Of a DNA stretch of 64,000 nt, positions 15,001-29,100 are shown one piece after another. This DNA is from Symsagittifera roscoffensis (lineage: Eukaryota > Xenacoelomorpha > Acoela > Convolutidae), in assembly GCF_963678635.1 (NCBI RefSeq), contig NC_087063.1, positions 33,416,682 to 33,480,681 on the forward strand. Direction: 5' to 3'. Within the stretch, counting starts at the first letter, position 1, and each line of letters opens with the position of its first letter. A program made the position numbers and the translations under genes. The notes beneath the pieces were generated by a model. That model was not told the origin of the DNA and did no database searches. It saw only the letters and a list, made by a program, of their open reading frames with translations.

Positions 15001-17116
15001 AGAAACTTCAGACACCTCGTTAGCACACTTGAAGGTGTCGTTTGATCAAAATATAAAATAGAAAAATTGTATAATTATGACTGAGTCAATATGACAAAGG
15101 TGATAAGTTTGAAGTTCATTGTTTGCTCAAGAGCGTAACCAAGTTAATACTATCGGAGATAGCGTTGGAACTCCACAAGTAACAACTTGTCACCATTTAC
15201 TAACTTCTTACCACAGTTGAAGTTTGTTATTAAACTGTTAACTGATTTTTAACCAGCGGTGATGGGAGAAGTGAGAGTACACGCTGTTTTCACTGTCAAA
15301 GATGTCTCCAAGTTTCTTCCAGAGGCCCGGAAGATAGTAGAAGCTACTCAGGTTCGCTTATTTTTCATAGATAACTGGCAAATTAATGATTACCCGGACA
15401 AGGTTGAGCCGCATACCATTTTTAGACTGAATGTCCTAGTCGCGCTTCGGGTTGAAGTCGCGCTGTCCGTCTTTTTTTAAATCGCGCCCTCAGTTTTTTC
15501 CAAATAAATTAGGCTCAACTTATCTCACTAAAAATATCGGACAGCAAGAACAGCCGTTCATTGGGCCAGAACATTCGAATGTTCCGATCACAGTTACAAC
15601 TGCAAAGCAAACATAAGTACCTAAATGATAAGGGAGGGGTGGCTCAGAGTTTTTATCAGTTTAAATATGTCATATTAACTATATTTTAGTTTTTTACAGC
15701 GTTTCATTGAAGCTGGAGGTTTTTCATAGCAAAATGGTTTAAGATTGAAACGGTGCAACAGAACAAATTATCAACCGAAGCAGCATTTAGCAAAATATTC
15801 TTTCCCACTACGTAATGTGTGCCAGAAATACTAGTTCTTTGAGGCATTTTTATTAAGGTCTCACAAACGCTGGAGCATGGCCTTTTGCTTGCTAAGGCTT
15901 AAAATTAGAGTATCGGTTTACTGAAAATTTCGGAATTTCAGGTACAATTTTACTATCTCTGAACAAAAAATTATTCATCAAATACTTGAATTATTGATTC
16001 AAAAGTGGAATGTTATCATAGGCAAAACCACTTTTTCCTATAATGCCGTAGTCAACCTACACCGTTTAAAGGAAATGAGGTTGCTGCCCAAAGCACAGTG
16101 AAACAAGCTAGCCAACGTAAAGCAGTTACTCATCAGTTCTGGAATCCTTAACCCTGCTATTGAAAACTTCGGAGTTTCCGGTTTAGAAAAACTGGCAAAA
16201 TCAATTTCGGTTACATCTCTGCTTAAAACGTTTAGTTTATTGATTCTATCTAAAATATGAATCTTGTATTACCACAGCACGCAATGGGGCAGTACAGCAG
16301 TGCCGAAAATAAATAAGTTCAAGGGTGCCGAAAATGAAAACTTTGTTCAACAGTGCCGAAAATATGAACAACTTTAAACATATTAAGTGAGGCAACCAAA
16401 AATTAAACGGCAAACGTTTGCAATCTTAAGTGGCACTTAAAGACTTTGGGAGAGAACATTTGCAATTTAAACGTTTTGGCCCCAAATAATTGTTTAATTT
16501 GCAGTTGCAGACATTTTGGCGCCAAAATTGGAGTGATTTTTTTTGATAATTAACGTCAGTAATTTCTCGCTCTTTAGAAAATGCGTTCAAATTATTCTGA
16601 AATTTTACCGCCTGTTTCGGCTATGTTGTACTTCGGCACTGTTGAACGCCCCCTACGCAATTAGCGGCGGTGAACTTCAAGTTTAATTCCAAAGTTATTT
16701 GATGCATTATAAGTGAGACCAGAAAGGTGAAAGTTGATGCACCCCTTGATGCAAAATACCGTGACTCAAAAACGTTTTTCTTCAATTGAGTTTGCGCTAG
16801 ACAAATAATAATGAAAAAAGAAGTTGCGTAAAATCTGACTAAAACTGATATGAGATAATTGATTAGCAAAAACTGATCTGAAATTTTACCCCATAAAGGA
16901 TCTATTTTGGTTTTGTTTAGACAATGAAGAATTGCGCTAAAACTACTGGATTCAAGGTTTAGAAATTAAATTTAAAGTGAGTCTTTTTATATTACCCAAA
17001 CAATTTTAAAAAAAGTACATCTCAAAAAGGTTGCGCATAACTCTTAAACAGTGCGTTCGTATGTTGCATTTTACTGGCTTTTTGCTTAGAAAAAACTACA
17101 TTTTTGGTTGACAACC

Positions 17117-17183
<67 letters not shown>

Positions 17184-20100
17184 ACCAAGTTAACATCCTC
17201 CCCCCTCCCGATTTTAGGGGGGAGATGTTAACTTGGTTCTGAGTTCTGAGTTCGAATTATTTTTCAATCAGAATAGAGCACTTTACATGCAGCGCTTAGT
17301 AGATGTAAACTAAAACGAACCCTGGGGCGGATGATCTCAACTGGGTCTATTTGGGGGGAGGGGGGAGGAGGATGTTAAATTGATCCTAGATAATATATAT
17401 ATTTAAATTTGAATTTTAGAATAAATTATTATGCTCTAATATGTTCAAATTTGAAATTTAGAATAACATTTTCTAGTAGCAAAATTTGAGTTATATAGCA
17501 AGATCAACTTACATTAGTTTTTTAAACGATCAAAAAATGTAATCTAATTGCATAAATTTTGTTTTCAAAGAGAGAAATTAATATCAGTTATTAATTGATT
17601 ATAATAAACTTTCTCTCAATTATTGTTATTTGGTATTAAAACAATAAAATAATTGATTATTGAGGCTTGAAATTGGATTGGAATTTTGGGCGTGGAGGAA
17701 AATTTTAAAACGAAAAAAAAAGAACCTTTTTACTATCTTGTTTGAAAATTATGAAAATTTTTCGTCCTTTGCTTCACCGGAATAACTATCAGCGCTACCG
17801 TTTAATACCCGCATACTTGTTTTAATTTAATTTTAAACAGTGAATTTAAAGTTTTGCTTCGCGTTTATAGCTTTGTAGGTTTTCATGCCAATTAGCTATT
17901 TGTTTAAAGTATAAGTAGCATTTACAAAACTTGAAGGTGACCAAAATGTGAACTTGGGCTATGTGGGCTATGTTAAGTTGATTAAATTGTGCAAAAATAT
18001 TGCTATAAAGTCTTTATAGCATCCCCTCCAAAAAAATTTGTTTTTACTTTTTCTACACTGTACTCTTTTTCTACTCATTAGGAATTTTTTTCTTTTCAAA
18101 TATGGAATTTTATCTTTTCAAAAATGAAATTTTTGAAATTAGCTCGATCCGAATTCTTGGTAAAATAAATGAGTCAAGAAACTTTTATCAAAAAAAAATT
18201 AAGGCAATGTCAACAACATACCGGTTAAGTACATAACCTTCGCAAACTTCGTTAAAAAGTTTCATTTTTTCATTGCGAGGCCAAACTGTGCGTTTTGTGA
18301 ATTGTAAGCGAATTCCGCAACAAGGACGCTGCCTTTTATCATATTTTGTTCTTTCATTTTCTTTGATCGTTCCAAGAAAATTTTAACATATTTGAAGACT
18401 TGTCGCTGGAATCGAGGATCATACAGACACCAAATTGTGCGCCTATCCAGTGCACAAATTGCCCTCGTAACGTTTGTTTTAAATAAAAATCAAACTTTAA
18501 GTTCTTCAGTACTGGACAAAATTCCCGGTTGTTAAAATAAAAAAAAACCATAAAATTAATAAGTTAAAAACATCAAAACCATGTAAATTTATAAAATTAT
18601 TTATTTTTATGCACACAAAGCGTTTTGCATGAAACTGCTCTGAAAATTACTGTAAATGGTCTAAAATTCTGGTAAAAAAAAACATTATAGCTTCGTCGAA
18701 AGCAGGACAGAATATTGTGTTTAGATAATCCAAATAGTAGATGGACCATCAAACGTTTCATTTGCAGGAAAACTTGTTTATTGAGTATTAATTTTCCTTT
18801 TTATAAGAGTTTTAATGCTAGCTCAAGATTAAGTCAAGCCGAATTCACGCCTTTCAGGGCAAATTCAATTTGAAGTTCTGATTTCTGATTTTTTCAGAAG
18901 GAGGATGGCTGTTTGCACTACCAGTTGTATAAAGAAACAGGCAAGGAGGAAGAGGATTGCTATGCCATGATTGAAACTTGGGAGAGCCAGAAACATCTGG
19001 ATGCACACTGTCACACAGAACACGTGCGACTGTTCAGAGAATCACAATTAGACAACGGGTCGGCAGATGTCAAAGTGTACGTTAAGGTCAAAGAAGAATC
19101 GTGAACTCAATTTTATCTGGTTTTATATGATTTCAGATCTTCGGAGCGACGAGGAAATGCGCTAACCTCAGAGAAAATGAACAATTAAGCTTTCATTTTT
19201 TAATGTTATTTGGATGTTTGAAAAAAACTTCATTGATTGTTGAAAGAAACGACAATTTTATTGACACTAAAAGTCTAGAAGACGGAGAAATAGTATATCT
19301 TATAGAAGTTTTCGTGACAAGCCCAATAAAATTGTTTCAAAAATTGTCTCATATAAAATTAAAAATATGAATTAATCAGCCTTTTATTATGAGCTCAGCA
19401 GCTGCTGCTAAAGATTTCCTGCAGCCCTAAGTTATTTTTTCAAAACTCTATTCAGAAAAATGCATTCCGACTAACCGATGGTTGTCATGGTGACCAGTGC
19501 CCACCAGAACCCAGCTGGGATGGTGTCAAACTCATTGGGTGGGGGCACGTCAGAGGTCATATGACCGAATGTTTCGGCGTAGAACATCAAGCTGGAGAAT
19601 ACTATCACCCCCATGACCAGAAACACGATCAGCAGAAGGAGTTCCTAACACGTCAAATCCAAAACAGACATACTTGAGTGGCCACTTAAAAATCAAACCA
19701 ATTAGCAGATTATGGATACCTAATATCCTTTAGACTTTGATTCATGAATGGCATAAAACTGAACTTGAAATTGTTTTTCTAGATAATGGTTACAACACGG
19801 TAGCGTTTGCTATTAAGAAACGCACAAACATAGTAAACAATTGAGATTGATTTTTCACATATTTTGTTTTAGGCAAGTGAATCACGTTTTCCATTTCATT
19901 GCATGATTCTTGAGTTTTTGAACCCAAAACGCACCTATTTTCTTCTTCAATATTATCTATGTTATATAGAAATCTGTTTTTGGGACCAAGTTAACATCCT
20001 CCCCCCTAAACACGTTTAGGGGGGAGGATGTTAACTTGGTTCTAAGTTGGGAATTTTCAGCCAATCAGAATCGAGCATTTTACATGCAGCGCTTAGCAAA

Positions 20101-23100
20101 TTTAATCTAATTTAAGCGCTGGGTGGAGGATCTTAACTTGGTCTATTAGGGGATGTTATATAGATGTCTGTTTTTGTTTCATCAAGTATGTCTGTTTGAG
20201 ATAGTTATTTATTTTCTTCCCTTGGCACTGGCTCTGATGGTGTGAACTAGCACCTTCAGTCCTATGAAGTGTCTCACTAGTTTGAACACCCGCATGATAC
20301 GCAGAATCTTCGTGATTTCAATAAACCTAAGCAGAACACATTTCATGTTAAGCGAACTTAAACAATTGTTCCGTTGTTTATATTGCGCTGACCAAAAATG
20401 CGCTCATTCTAACGTGCGTTTACCCTTACTCTTCAAATCAGAATCCGTTTTTTTACCAAACAAACGCAGTTTTTGGGTTAGGCCTGTCAAAAATAGGGTT
20501 CATCCTATTAAAGAGGGTAGTTTTATGGTACTTTTTTTCTTTTACAGCTTTCACCCCTCAGCTAGGGTTACCCACTCATGTCGGATGCTCCTCTGCAGGC
20601 TCGCTGTGGCGCGACTTATTGGTTACTGCCATCGGTTGCTCAAATTTCGGGAAAGGGATATATTTGCTTTCATGTCCTGGCTGGAATTTTGAAGGAACGT
20701 GTAAGGTCAGGTCAGAGCAGCTCTTTCTGTGGCGTGCAAAGTTCGATGCTGATGTTGTCGACCCACAAATTTTGCGTTGCCCGGTTGTTTCAATTGCGTT
20801 TTCTATTGTACATGCGTTCGTGTGGTTTTTCATGCTTGGTTCGGTTTTAAATGTGCGGTTGCAAATTATGCAGCTGAAGATGTTTGTGTTTCTGTGTGTC
20901 TCACTTCTCCTTTCAATGTAGATCCGCAGTCCACCGGCGTTTTTTATTTTGACTTTAGGCAGACTCCATAGATGAGAGATTTTTTCTGTGGAACGGAGGA
21001 GTTTTTTTTGCGGGGGCTTTTACTATGTGTTTGTGTTGTCCCTAATTTGTTCCTAGTTATCTATATGATGCATCCATTTTTTCAATTGCGATTTTCGGAA
21101 CGAAAAAAAAAACTCAAAAATTTCAATTGATTTCATAATTGACCTGTTTCGAAACAATATTTAAAGAATATTTAGATTCTAGCACAATCTTTACTAATTA
21201 TAAATTTTTCTCAATTTTGAGAGCATCTGCTCCCCTGAATCCGAACTCTATTAATTTTTACTGACTTTATGATCTAGCCACAAATATAGCCCACAACAAT
21301 TGCTACCATAAAGTTGTACTTTCTGACGTTGATTTATTACAGCAGTTCTACATCATCAGGTGTTTGTGCCTGCAGAATTGACCTAGTTGTTAGAAATCGT
21401 TATCAATTATAAAAGGTAGCATCTGCAGGTGAGAAAAGAAGCTAGGGCCAGTTTGATTGGCCTTCGGTTCTTTTTGTACAAATTGGATTTCAAATTAACT
21501 CCTATATGAACACTTTCCATTTGGATTCTCATGCTCTTTTCGAAGTTACGACCAGTTTGAGCGGAAGTATAATATGAACTGAAGCTTCGAAACTTATAAT
21601 ATTTTCATTAGGTTGACATAAAGAGTATAGAGGTCAAAAGTTGGGGTGAAAACCATTCATTAATTTGCTTGAAGCTCTGAAAAAGTAACCCGTAGATGAC
21701 CCCCGGAAAACACATTTCAAATTTCTAACCTGAGAAAATTTTGTGACTTGTCAATGGAGAGCAAATGGAACACAGTTTGAATGTAGAAAGGAATCACAGC
21801 CAGAAGATCCACAATGTTCAGCCACGTCCTCAGAAACTGCCTCTTGTTCGGACAAAACACAATACGGAACAGCAACTCGATCGAAAACCATACAGAGCAT
21901 ATATGGTCATTTATGGTCAGAATGGAAGACATACGAACTAATATTTGGTCACTGTTAACGCCATCACTTGATAAGGGCAGCAGATGCTGCAAAATTTTGT
22001 CAGTATTGTTTTGAAACGAGTCTAGAGGGTTGTCTGAAGGCGCGATAGATATGAACAAAAATCACACTTGTTATGCTAATTATTTTATTTGATAGCGGGA
22101 ATCGATCACGTGGCCTCCGTCTCATAAATAACGGCGTATTTAATGAGAAACTACTAACCAATATAACTCCATTTTTTTAAGAGGTTTTTTGAGTTAGTAT
22201 AAGTATTTGCTTTTAAAATCTTGTACTGGAATCTATCGCGCCTGATGGAAAAAGAGTTGAGGCTATTGGCGGCTCTAAGGATGTGAAAGAATTTTCAGTA
22301 GTATTTGCGGGAATTGAATTCGTGTGGGGAAATATGTTGAATGTGAGTGATCTGACATAGGGGTGTGTCTCGAGACAGAAGCCCACTATAGACAGAATGA
22401 TCAGGGCCATGGTCACACCTGTGAGCACCTGAAGAACAAACAGAGCCATGATCCAGGGTTCGAGCACTTGTTAATTGTTTGCCAAAACATTTTGCAGGAT
22501 AAAAAAAATCTGCGCAAAATTGAAAAACTTTTATATAGTTTTTAGTAGTAGCGGGTTTGCTTAGCTGTCCGGTTTCAATTATTGGTGAAAAATATTTTAT
22601 AGTCTTCATTTTAGAAAACGTTTTAGTCAAACGTAAATAGATGTGTTTTAAGTGATTTCAAGTACTTCAAAAAAATTTGTAGGTCGTCGGCTGTGACATC
22701 ATAATACCATTCTATCAGAAAAATCAGTCGAGAAATTTTTTTTCTTTTGACTGATTTTCAGAGGAGAACAGATTTGTTTTTAAGTCGGCTTTATGTATTT
22801 TAACAAATTATTGTATCACTCTTTATGTATTTTAACAAATTATTATATCACTAGGAGCTTAACTTCAATCCAACTCTGTAAAAAAAAACAGGAATCAACT
22901 TTGTAAAAAAAAGAGCAGTTTTTATATTGTTTGCATTAACTACCGTGGTTGCCACAGCAACCGGTTATTCTTATTTATATTTGAAAACACAATAAAGCGA
23001 TTCGAATTTTTATCACATGGAAATAACCCATCCCATCTTGAAGCATTTTGCGGTTTGAAATTTTTTAAGATCTAAGTTAAGGGTTTTTGGTAATTCTAAT

Positions 23101-26100
23101 TCATGCCATTGAAATCAACTAGAACAAGTAATTTGCATCAGAGTTTTTTCTAGCCCAGAAAAAGCGCAAAAACTTCAATGCTTGTTTTTTTCTCCAGGAG
23201 ATAAATGTTCTCAATGTAAGTTTTATTGATACTGCAGACGTGTAAGCAATTTTGAAGGCCTTGAAGGCGTCTTCTGAAAGCCAAAGGTTGTTGTAGCTCA
23301 TTAGATTTGGCACGTTACACTGTTTGTTATGAAAAATAAACTTTTTTGTCTGACAAAATAAAAAATGACTAGGATTATTATTAGAGATAAATTTCTTTTT
23401 TGAATGATTTTTTTTCATATATGAAGGTGTCCGAAACAATTTTCAATTGGGCACTAAATTTGACCTTTGCGTGCGGTGACGAGTAGGGGTCATCTAACAG
23501 AGTCCACATTTGAGGCTGCACACTTTTCCACCAGCTCTTCTCCGCCTTCTTCTCCTCCGCTATGCCGAACTTCTCAGCCACGTCCGAGTCACTCTGCTCC
23601 GACGAACTCAAGTGGTCCTTGCCTAGAAATGCAAAAACAATAATATATCGGAAACAACGAAATATATATGAACTTTTACGAAACATTACCGGTAACAAAC
23701 CATCGTAAAAGATTGTATTTTGATTGGGAGAGAGGGGAGTTGTGTGAAGGCAGTATGCTGGTAGCGTTTTCTTACCCTCGAATGCGGCTATGGTGGCCCT
23801 GGCGTCCCTGTGTCGAGTGTAGTTGCTCCAGCAGCATGGCTCTATCTGTCTCTCATCTATGCCCCAGAAGGTCAGCTCCTCTTCAAACATGGGCCCACAA
23901 ATGTCCATTGGACAGTGAAGTTTACCTAAAATCATTTAATTAAGATTTAATTGATTCATAAACAGTAGAAAAAAAAGCCTAAAAAATAAAAAGTTTGAAT
24001 ACCTAATTTCAACCGTTGCTGAACATCCGATAGATCAACCAGTAGCGGATGTCCGGGGGGGGCTTTTCAAAGATTCGGTACCTCAACGACCCAAAGGGTC
24101 CCCCTTTGTAATCATTTGAGATATCCATTTTTGCCTGACTAACCCTAAAACTTTTCTAAAGGCGACTCCGGCGCCAATATATACTAATTTTGAGGGGAAT
24201 ATCAGATCAACCATACAAAATTAGAAAATGATGAAAAAATTCAAAAACAGCTTTACTAGTGCAAATATTCGGAAAAATTCAAAAATTAAGGCAAAACTCG
24301 AACTCCACGGTTAACATAAAACATGTTTTTCTGAGCAAATTTGATCTCCGAACAACGTATAATTTATGTTGGTGAGCCAATTTATATCAAGAACACTTGA
24401 TTTAAGATTGTTTCTAAAACTTTTTATTTTGAATTCAAATTTGAAGTTTTTTTGCTTGGTTGGCTGTTCCCCTTTCAAAATGCGCCTTAAGAGCCGGTTT
24501 GAAAAATTTTTGGCTGAGTTTTTCTTAAGAACCAAAATACACGTAACTCGTAATCTATGATGTTTGCCCTCAAGCATCTTAATTTTAGTTTTAGCACCTT
24601 GAATTTAATTCTTGGTATAAATTTAGTCGATTCGAAGAAAGATGTCTTACTAAATATTTGAGTTGTAAAGGTAAGAATTCGAATTTATGATGAAATTAGA
24701 TGATACATTGTCTAGGATTTGAAATGTTTCAAGTCACCACAGAACTAAAAAAAATTGCAAATATCATTAAGTTTTTATCTCTTTCTACAGCTGCAGATGT
24801 GTTGACGTATTTCACCTTTGCGAACTTAGATTCTATATAAAATTTAAACTTCCTAGCTGCGTCTTTAGATGACTTCCGGTCACAATTCAATCAAACCTTT
24901 TGAAACTTCCTCTTGTCACACGTTTTTTATATGCTCACTTTCTTTTTCAATGATTTTTAGTTTGATTTTTTTCTGTAATAATAAGGTGTAAGTACTAGAA
25001 CCTTATTAGAGCAGATCTCGTTATACAGTTTATCTGTTAGATTTAAAAGAATGGCTACCCAATGTATTTTCCTATCAGGACTACAGGAATTTTGGAAAAT
25101 CAGAAAAGTCAATAAAATGGCAGCTTGTTGTACACGTATCACAAAAAATTGAAGTACAAACTTTTTAAAACAAACAGGTAATTTTTAAAATTTTTGTTTT
25201 TCTCGGTTTCTAAACTCAAAAATTATAAAGATAAAACTTTCAAATCGTTTTTGTCCAATGTTTGAGTGTAGGTACCGCGATAGCGCTCGTAATACTTGCT
25301 CTTGGCTCACTGACCTTACTCGGATGTTGAAATAGAAACCAAATTCTTAAAAACGTAGTTTTTTATTCAATCCTTTTTTGTGCGTGGTGTAACGATATGA
25401 ACGAAAGACAAGGTTTTAGATTTGTCCGATATTCATAGGCAAAATAACATATTAGAAAACAGTTTTTTATCTGAAAATGAAAACGAGCCACAAAACTTTT
25501 TTATATTGCATTTTTTATTTGAATTTTTGAAGTTTTTTAGTTCCAAGATGGAACTGAAAACAACTTTGAAAACTTATTTTTTCAAAGGTGTCTGGGATTG
25601 AACAAAAGATTCACTTATTTACTACTAATCTGCGACGACTATCCATTATAATACGCCTGCTCGCTCGCTTTACTCGCTCAAAAATAGACTCGGGAATAAA
25701 CTGGAGAATCTAAAATTTCAAACCGGTTTTTCTCGACACTTGGAAAAACCTAAGCAAACTTTTTAATGTGGTTCGAATCACAGCTGAAAAAGATTTGTTT
25801 ATCTCATTTTAGTCCGATGATTGTTTGGGGTACTTGATTTTGCGTTAAAAAAAAACAAACAAAAAAGAAAAGTTAAAAACTAAACACACCCGAAAACAAA
25901 ATTCCTCCTCATTTTCATTAGTCGGAACAAACAGCCAGTGAATCAGAACACAAAATTTTTCTAATTCGTGATCACGGCAATCATCCGATTTTCATAAGTT
26001 GTTCAATTTTACCGTAGTTTTTTTATACAGTTTTCTACAAGCGTGAATTTGTACAAAAGTTATATATCTAGTATTTTATTGTTTATGACGCCGAGATGTT

Positions 26101-29100
26101 TGTAAAAACAAAAAGCTTCTAGTCGTCAACCTATTAAACAAAAATTTGAGAAAAAAGGATTTTAACGCACAAATAAGTTTTCTAATCATATAATGGAATA
26201 TCAAAATATGTTTCGGGTCTCAATTTCTAAATCAATTGAAACTTCAATTCCTCGAAACTCTTATTGTTCCAATTTCTGCAGAGAAAGCGGATTATCTACG
26301 CTTGAGGTGGTTTTTTAAGTCAAATTTCGGTTTCTTAAACAATAGGAAGGTTCTGACAGTTTTTACGATTATATTATATGAAAAATCTTGTTGTTTGGTC
26401 TGTGATCAATTTTTGTAAGTTATTGGGACTTGAAAACATTTTCTAAAATTTTTGAACTACCTTGTCCAATTTCGGGTAAACTACGGTCGATATAGTGCAT
26501 ATTGCTTCCTTGAACACGCGTGAGCGGCAGATTATTGCGTTCCAAATTAAAATGGGGCCAGTTGTTTGGTCCAATTTTGAATTACGAGACGCATAATGCA
26601 TCATTTTGCATTTTCCATGATCATGTATGGGATAAATTGAATTAATTTTTTTTTCAATTGGTTCGTCAATTTTTGAGGAAAAATTTTCAAATAGCTTCAT
26701 AGTGTAGTCGGAAGATTCTGTTCTTTGCCCGGATAAACGAGCAGTTTTGTTCATCTTTAAGAAAATGAAACTTTTATATTTAAAAGTTTTCGTAAATGAA
26801 AACATCAACTGTCACTTTATGGTACTTAAAAAATCCAACTGCTCTTTAAAGTCACCTGAAAAGTTTTTAGTTGAAAATATGTAAAACAATTGGAAAAAAT
26901 ATGTATTTCTTTTTTAAAATTTATTCCGCCAATTGCTGCTTAAAGTACAAAAGGATGCATTTATTGACTCAAATCATATTATTGAGACCAAATGACTTGC
27001 GGCAATTCAATATGGACACATTGTCCAAATTACCAACATTCAAACTCCCAAATTAACAATTTTTGAACTCCCACAGCTTTACGAAAAGTAGTCACGAAAA
27101 ACATTTACTAGTTGAAAGGTATAATCGATTTTTTTCTAATGCTTCAGAGGTGGGTTTTTTAACAAGAACTTTATTTTTCAGTTTAATGATCCCCTTTTAT
27201 AATAAATAAAAGACACCTTTTAAAATGCAGCTTCATTTTTTTGCGTTAGAGGCAGCTCATATTTTTTGCGTTAGATGAAATATTAAAGGCGTATCAGTTC
27301 AATATATGAACTATTAAGCAGGTGCTGGTTAAATTGATGAATTATAGACATGACAAAACTGGCCAAAAGGCAAAAAGAAAATTGAATGGAATGTTTCATT
27401 GATGAACTGCGGAGTCTTGATAGATCGATCCCTAACAATTGAACTGAAATTCAACCATTTTTTGAGCCAGCAGCAGAGATTTTTCCGAAGACCGTAATTC
27501 AAATATAAAAACATTTAAGTAATGTTGGCGAAGGCTTCACCGTGGTCTAGGGGCTAGCTCAAAATTACAAACTCAGGCTTCAAAGTATATACCAGAGCAT
27601 CTAAGAAAAAATCTTAATTAATCCATTTAAAACCCATGATAATATGTTGAGAGCATTTAGCTACTTCCTAATCTTCTTAAAAATTTGTTCCTGTAAAAAA
27701 CTCAAAGATTGTTTATAATTCTATCAAAATATACAAACTTCGGCTTCTATTGGATGAGATGTTTGTAGTTTTGTGATACGCAAAACAGTGAAATTCGTGA
27801 TCATTGAAACAAGCTAACTTTTTCATTGCAAGTTATTAGAAAATTAGTTCTAAATTTTTGCTCTAAGGTTGCATAAAGTCGAAGAAGCATTCTCACGAAG
27901 AGAGAATAACTATTTTTCCGAATTTCTATAATTACCAGCAATGGAATGCACAATTATCACATCAATACCAACAACTTTTTGGTTTCCGTTTTGTACCCTT
28001 TTTTTCAACTGGGCTTTGAATAAACATCAGACAAATGTTGTTATTGATAGAATCTAAAAGGTACAAAACGGAAATCAAAAATGATTTTTTTTCTCAACAT
28101 TTTTTCAATTTTTTAAAAATAGATTCAGGCCCTTAATTTGCGGTACCATCCCATAGCAGTGGCCTCATAGCATAATAACCTCCCCCACTTTTTTAAGCGT
28201 TGCCTGACCATTAATTACTCTCTGTTCGTCTATTCATCAATGCAGCTTAAGGTTATTGCTCTAATTTTTTTATGGCTTAGGTAAAGAGCTCTTTCATCAA
28301 ATGCCTAAGTCATAACTTTTTTGTCGTAATAAATGTACATACATCTCGATCCAATAGAAAGCGAGCTTTTGTTCTGTTAGAGAAGGTTAATAATTTGATT
28401 GGATTTACTTCAATAAGTACAATGATATGATACCTAAAACGGTATTAAAATTTGGATATACTTATTTCACGCATGAAAAATCAAATAACTCTAGCATGAT
28501 AACTTCGCCTAAGAGGTTAATTGTATGCTCATGATAATTATTCATCTTGGTGCAAATGTTGATTTTTAAAGGGGATTCTTCTCATGAAGAATTTTGACTT
28601 CTCTTGTACCTTGAAACGCCTTCCAAGAACCAAAAACAATTTCTGTGGAATACGAAAAGCTCGTCGAATCCTTTTTGGAGATTGACAGACTCTGCGAAGT
28701 AAGCGAAGGTTCTAATTTTCTGAGCTACATTTGACGACCTTCTCTGAGGCCATCTATTTGTAATTCATTGCAAAAACAACAAGACTGCTCGTATCAGGGC
28801 GAAGCCCTGAATGTTCCGACTACCTTTTAAGGCTTATGGAGCAGTAATAACATTAAAAAATTAAATGTAAAAAAAAAAAATGAAATATTTTTTTTTCGAA
28901 AATTTGAATTTTTTTATGACGCTCATCCCCCCACACGCCATATAAAGTACATAAGAATAGATTTCGCTACTTGTAACAAATCAATTATGGCAAACCAATT
29001 TTGAACGATTTCTAAGACGGATTAATTCTCCGCTTACGCGTTAATAGCGCGAAATATATCGCACGTTAATTGTCCTAAATTGGCCAAAATGCAACCTTTA

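Noticed and set aside
20264-20692. 142-codon plus-strand frame
   Set aside because: It starts inside the antisense of the Kv S4 exon and has no recognisable domain or splice support.
22227-22467. Extending Kv exon 4 upstream to 22467 ([12 protein letters not shown])
   Set aside because: No acceptor in the needed phase, and it would make the pre-S1 segment 13 residues too long compared with Kv3.
26443-26808. 121-codon minus-strand frame in the first Kv intron
   Set aside because: No family resemblance, ordinary AT-rich composition, and no role in the Kv reading frame.
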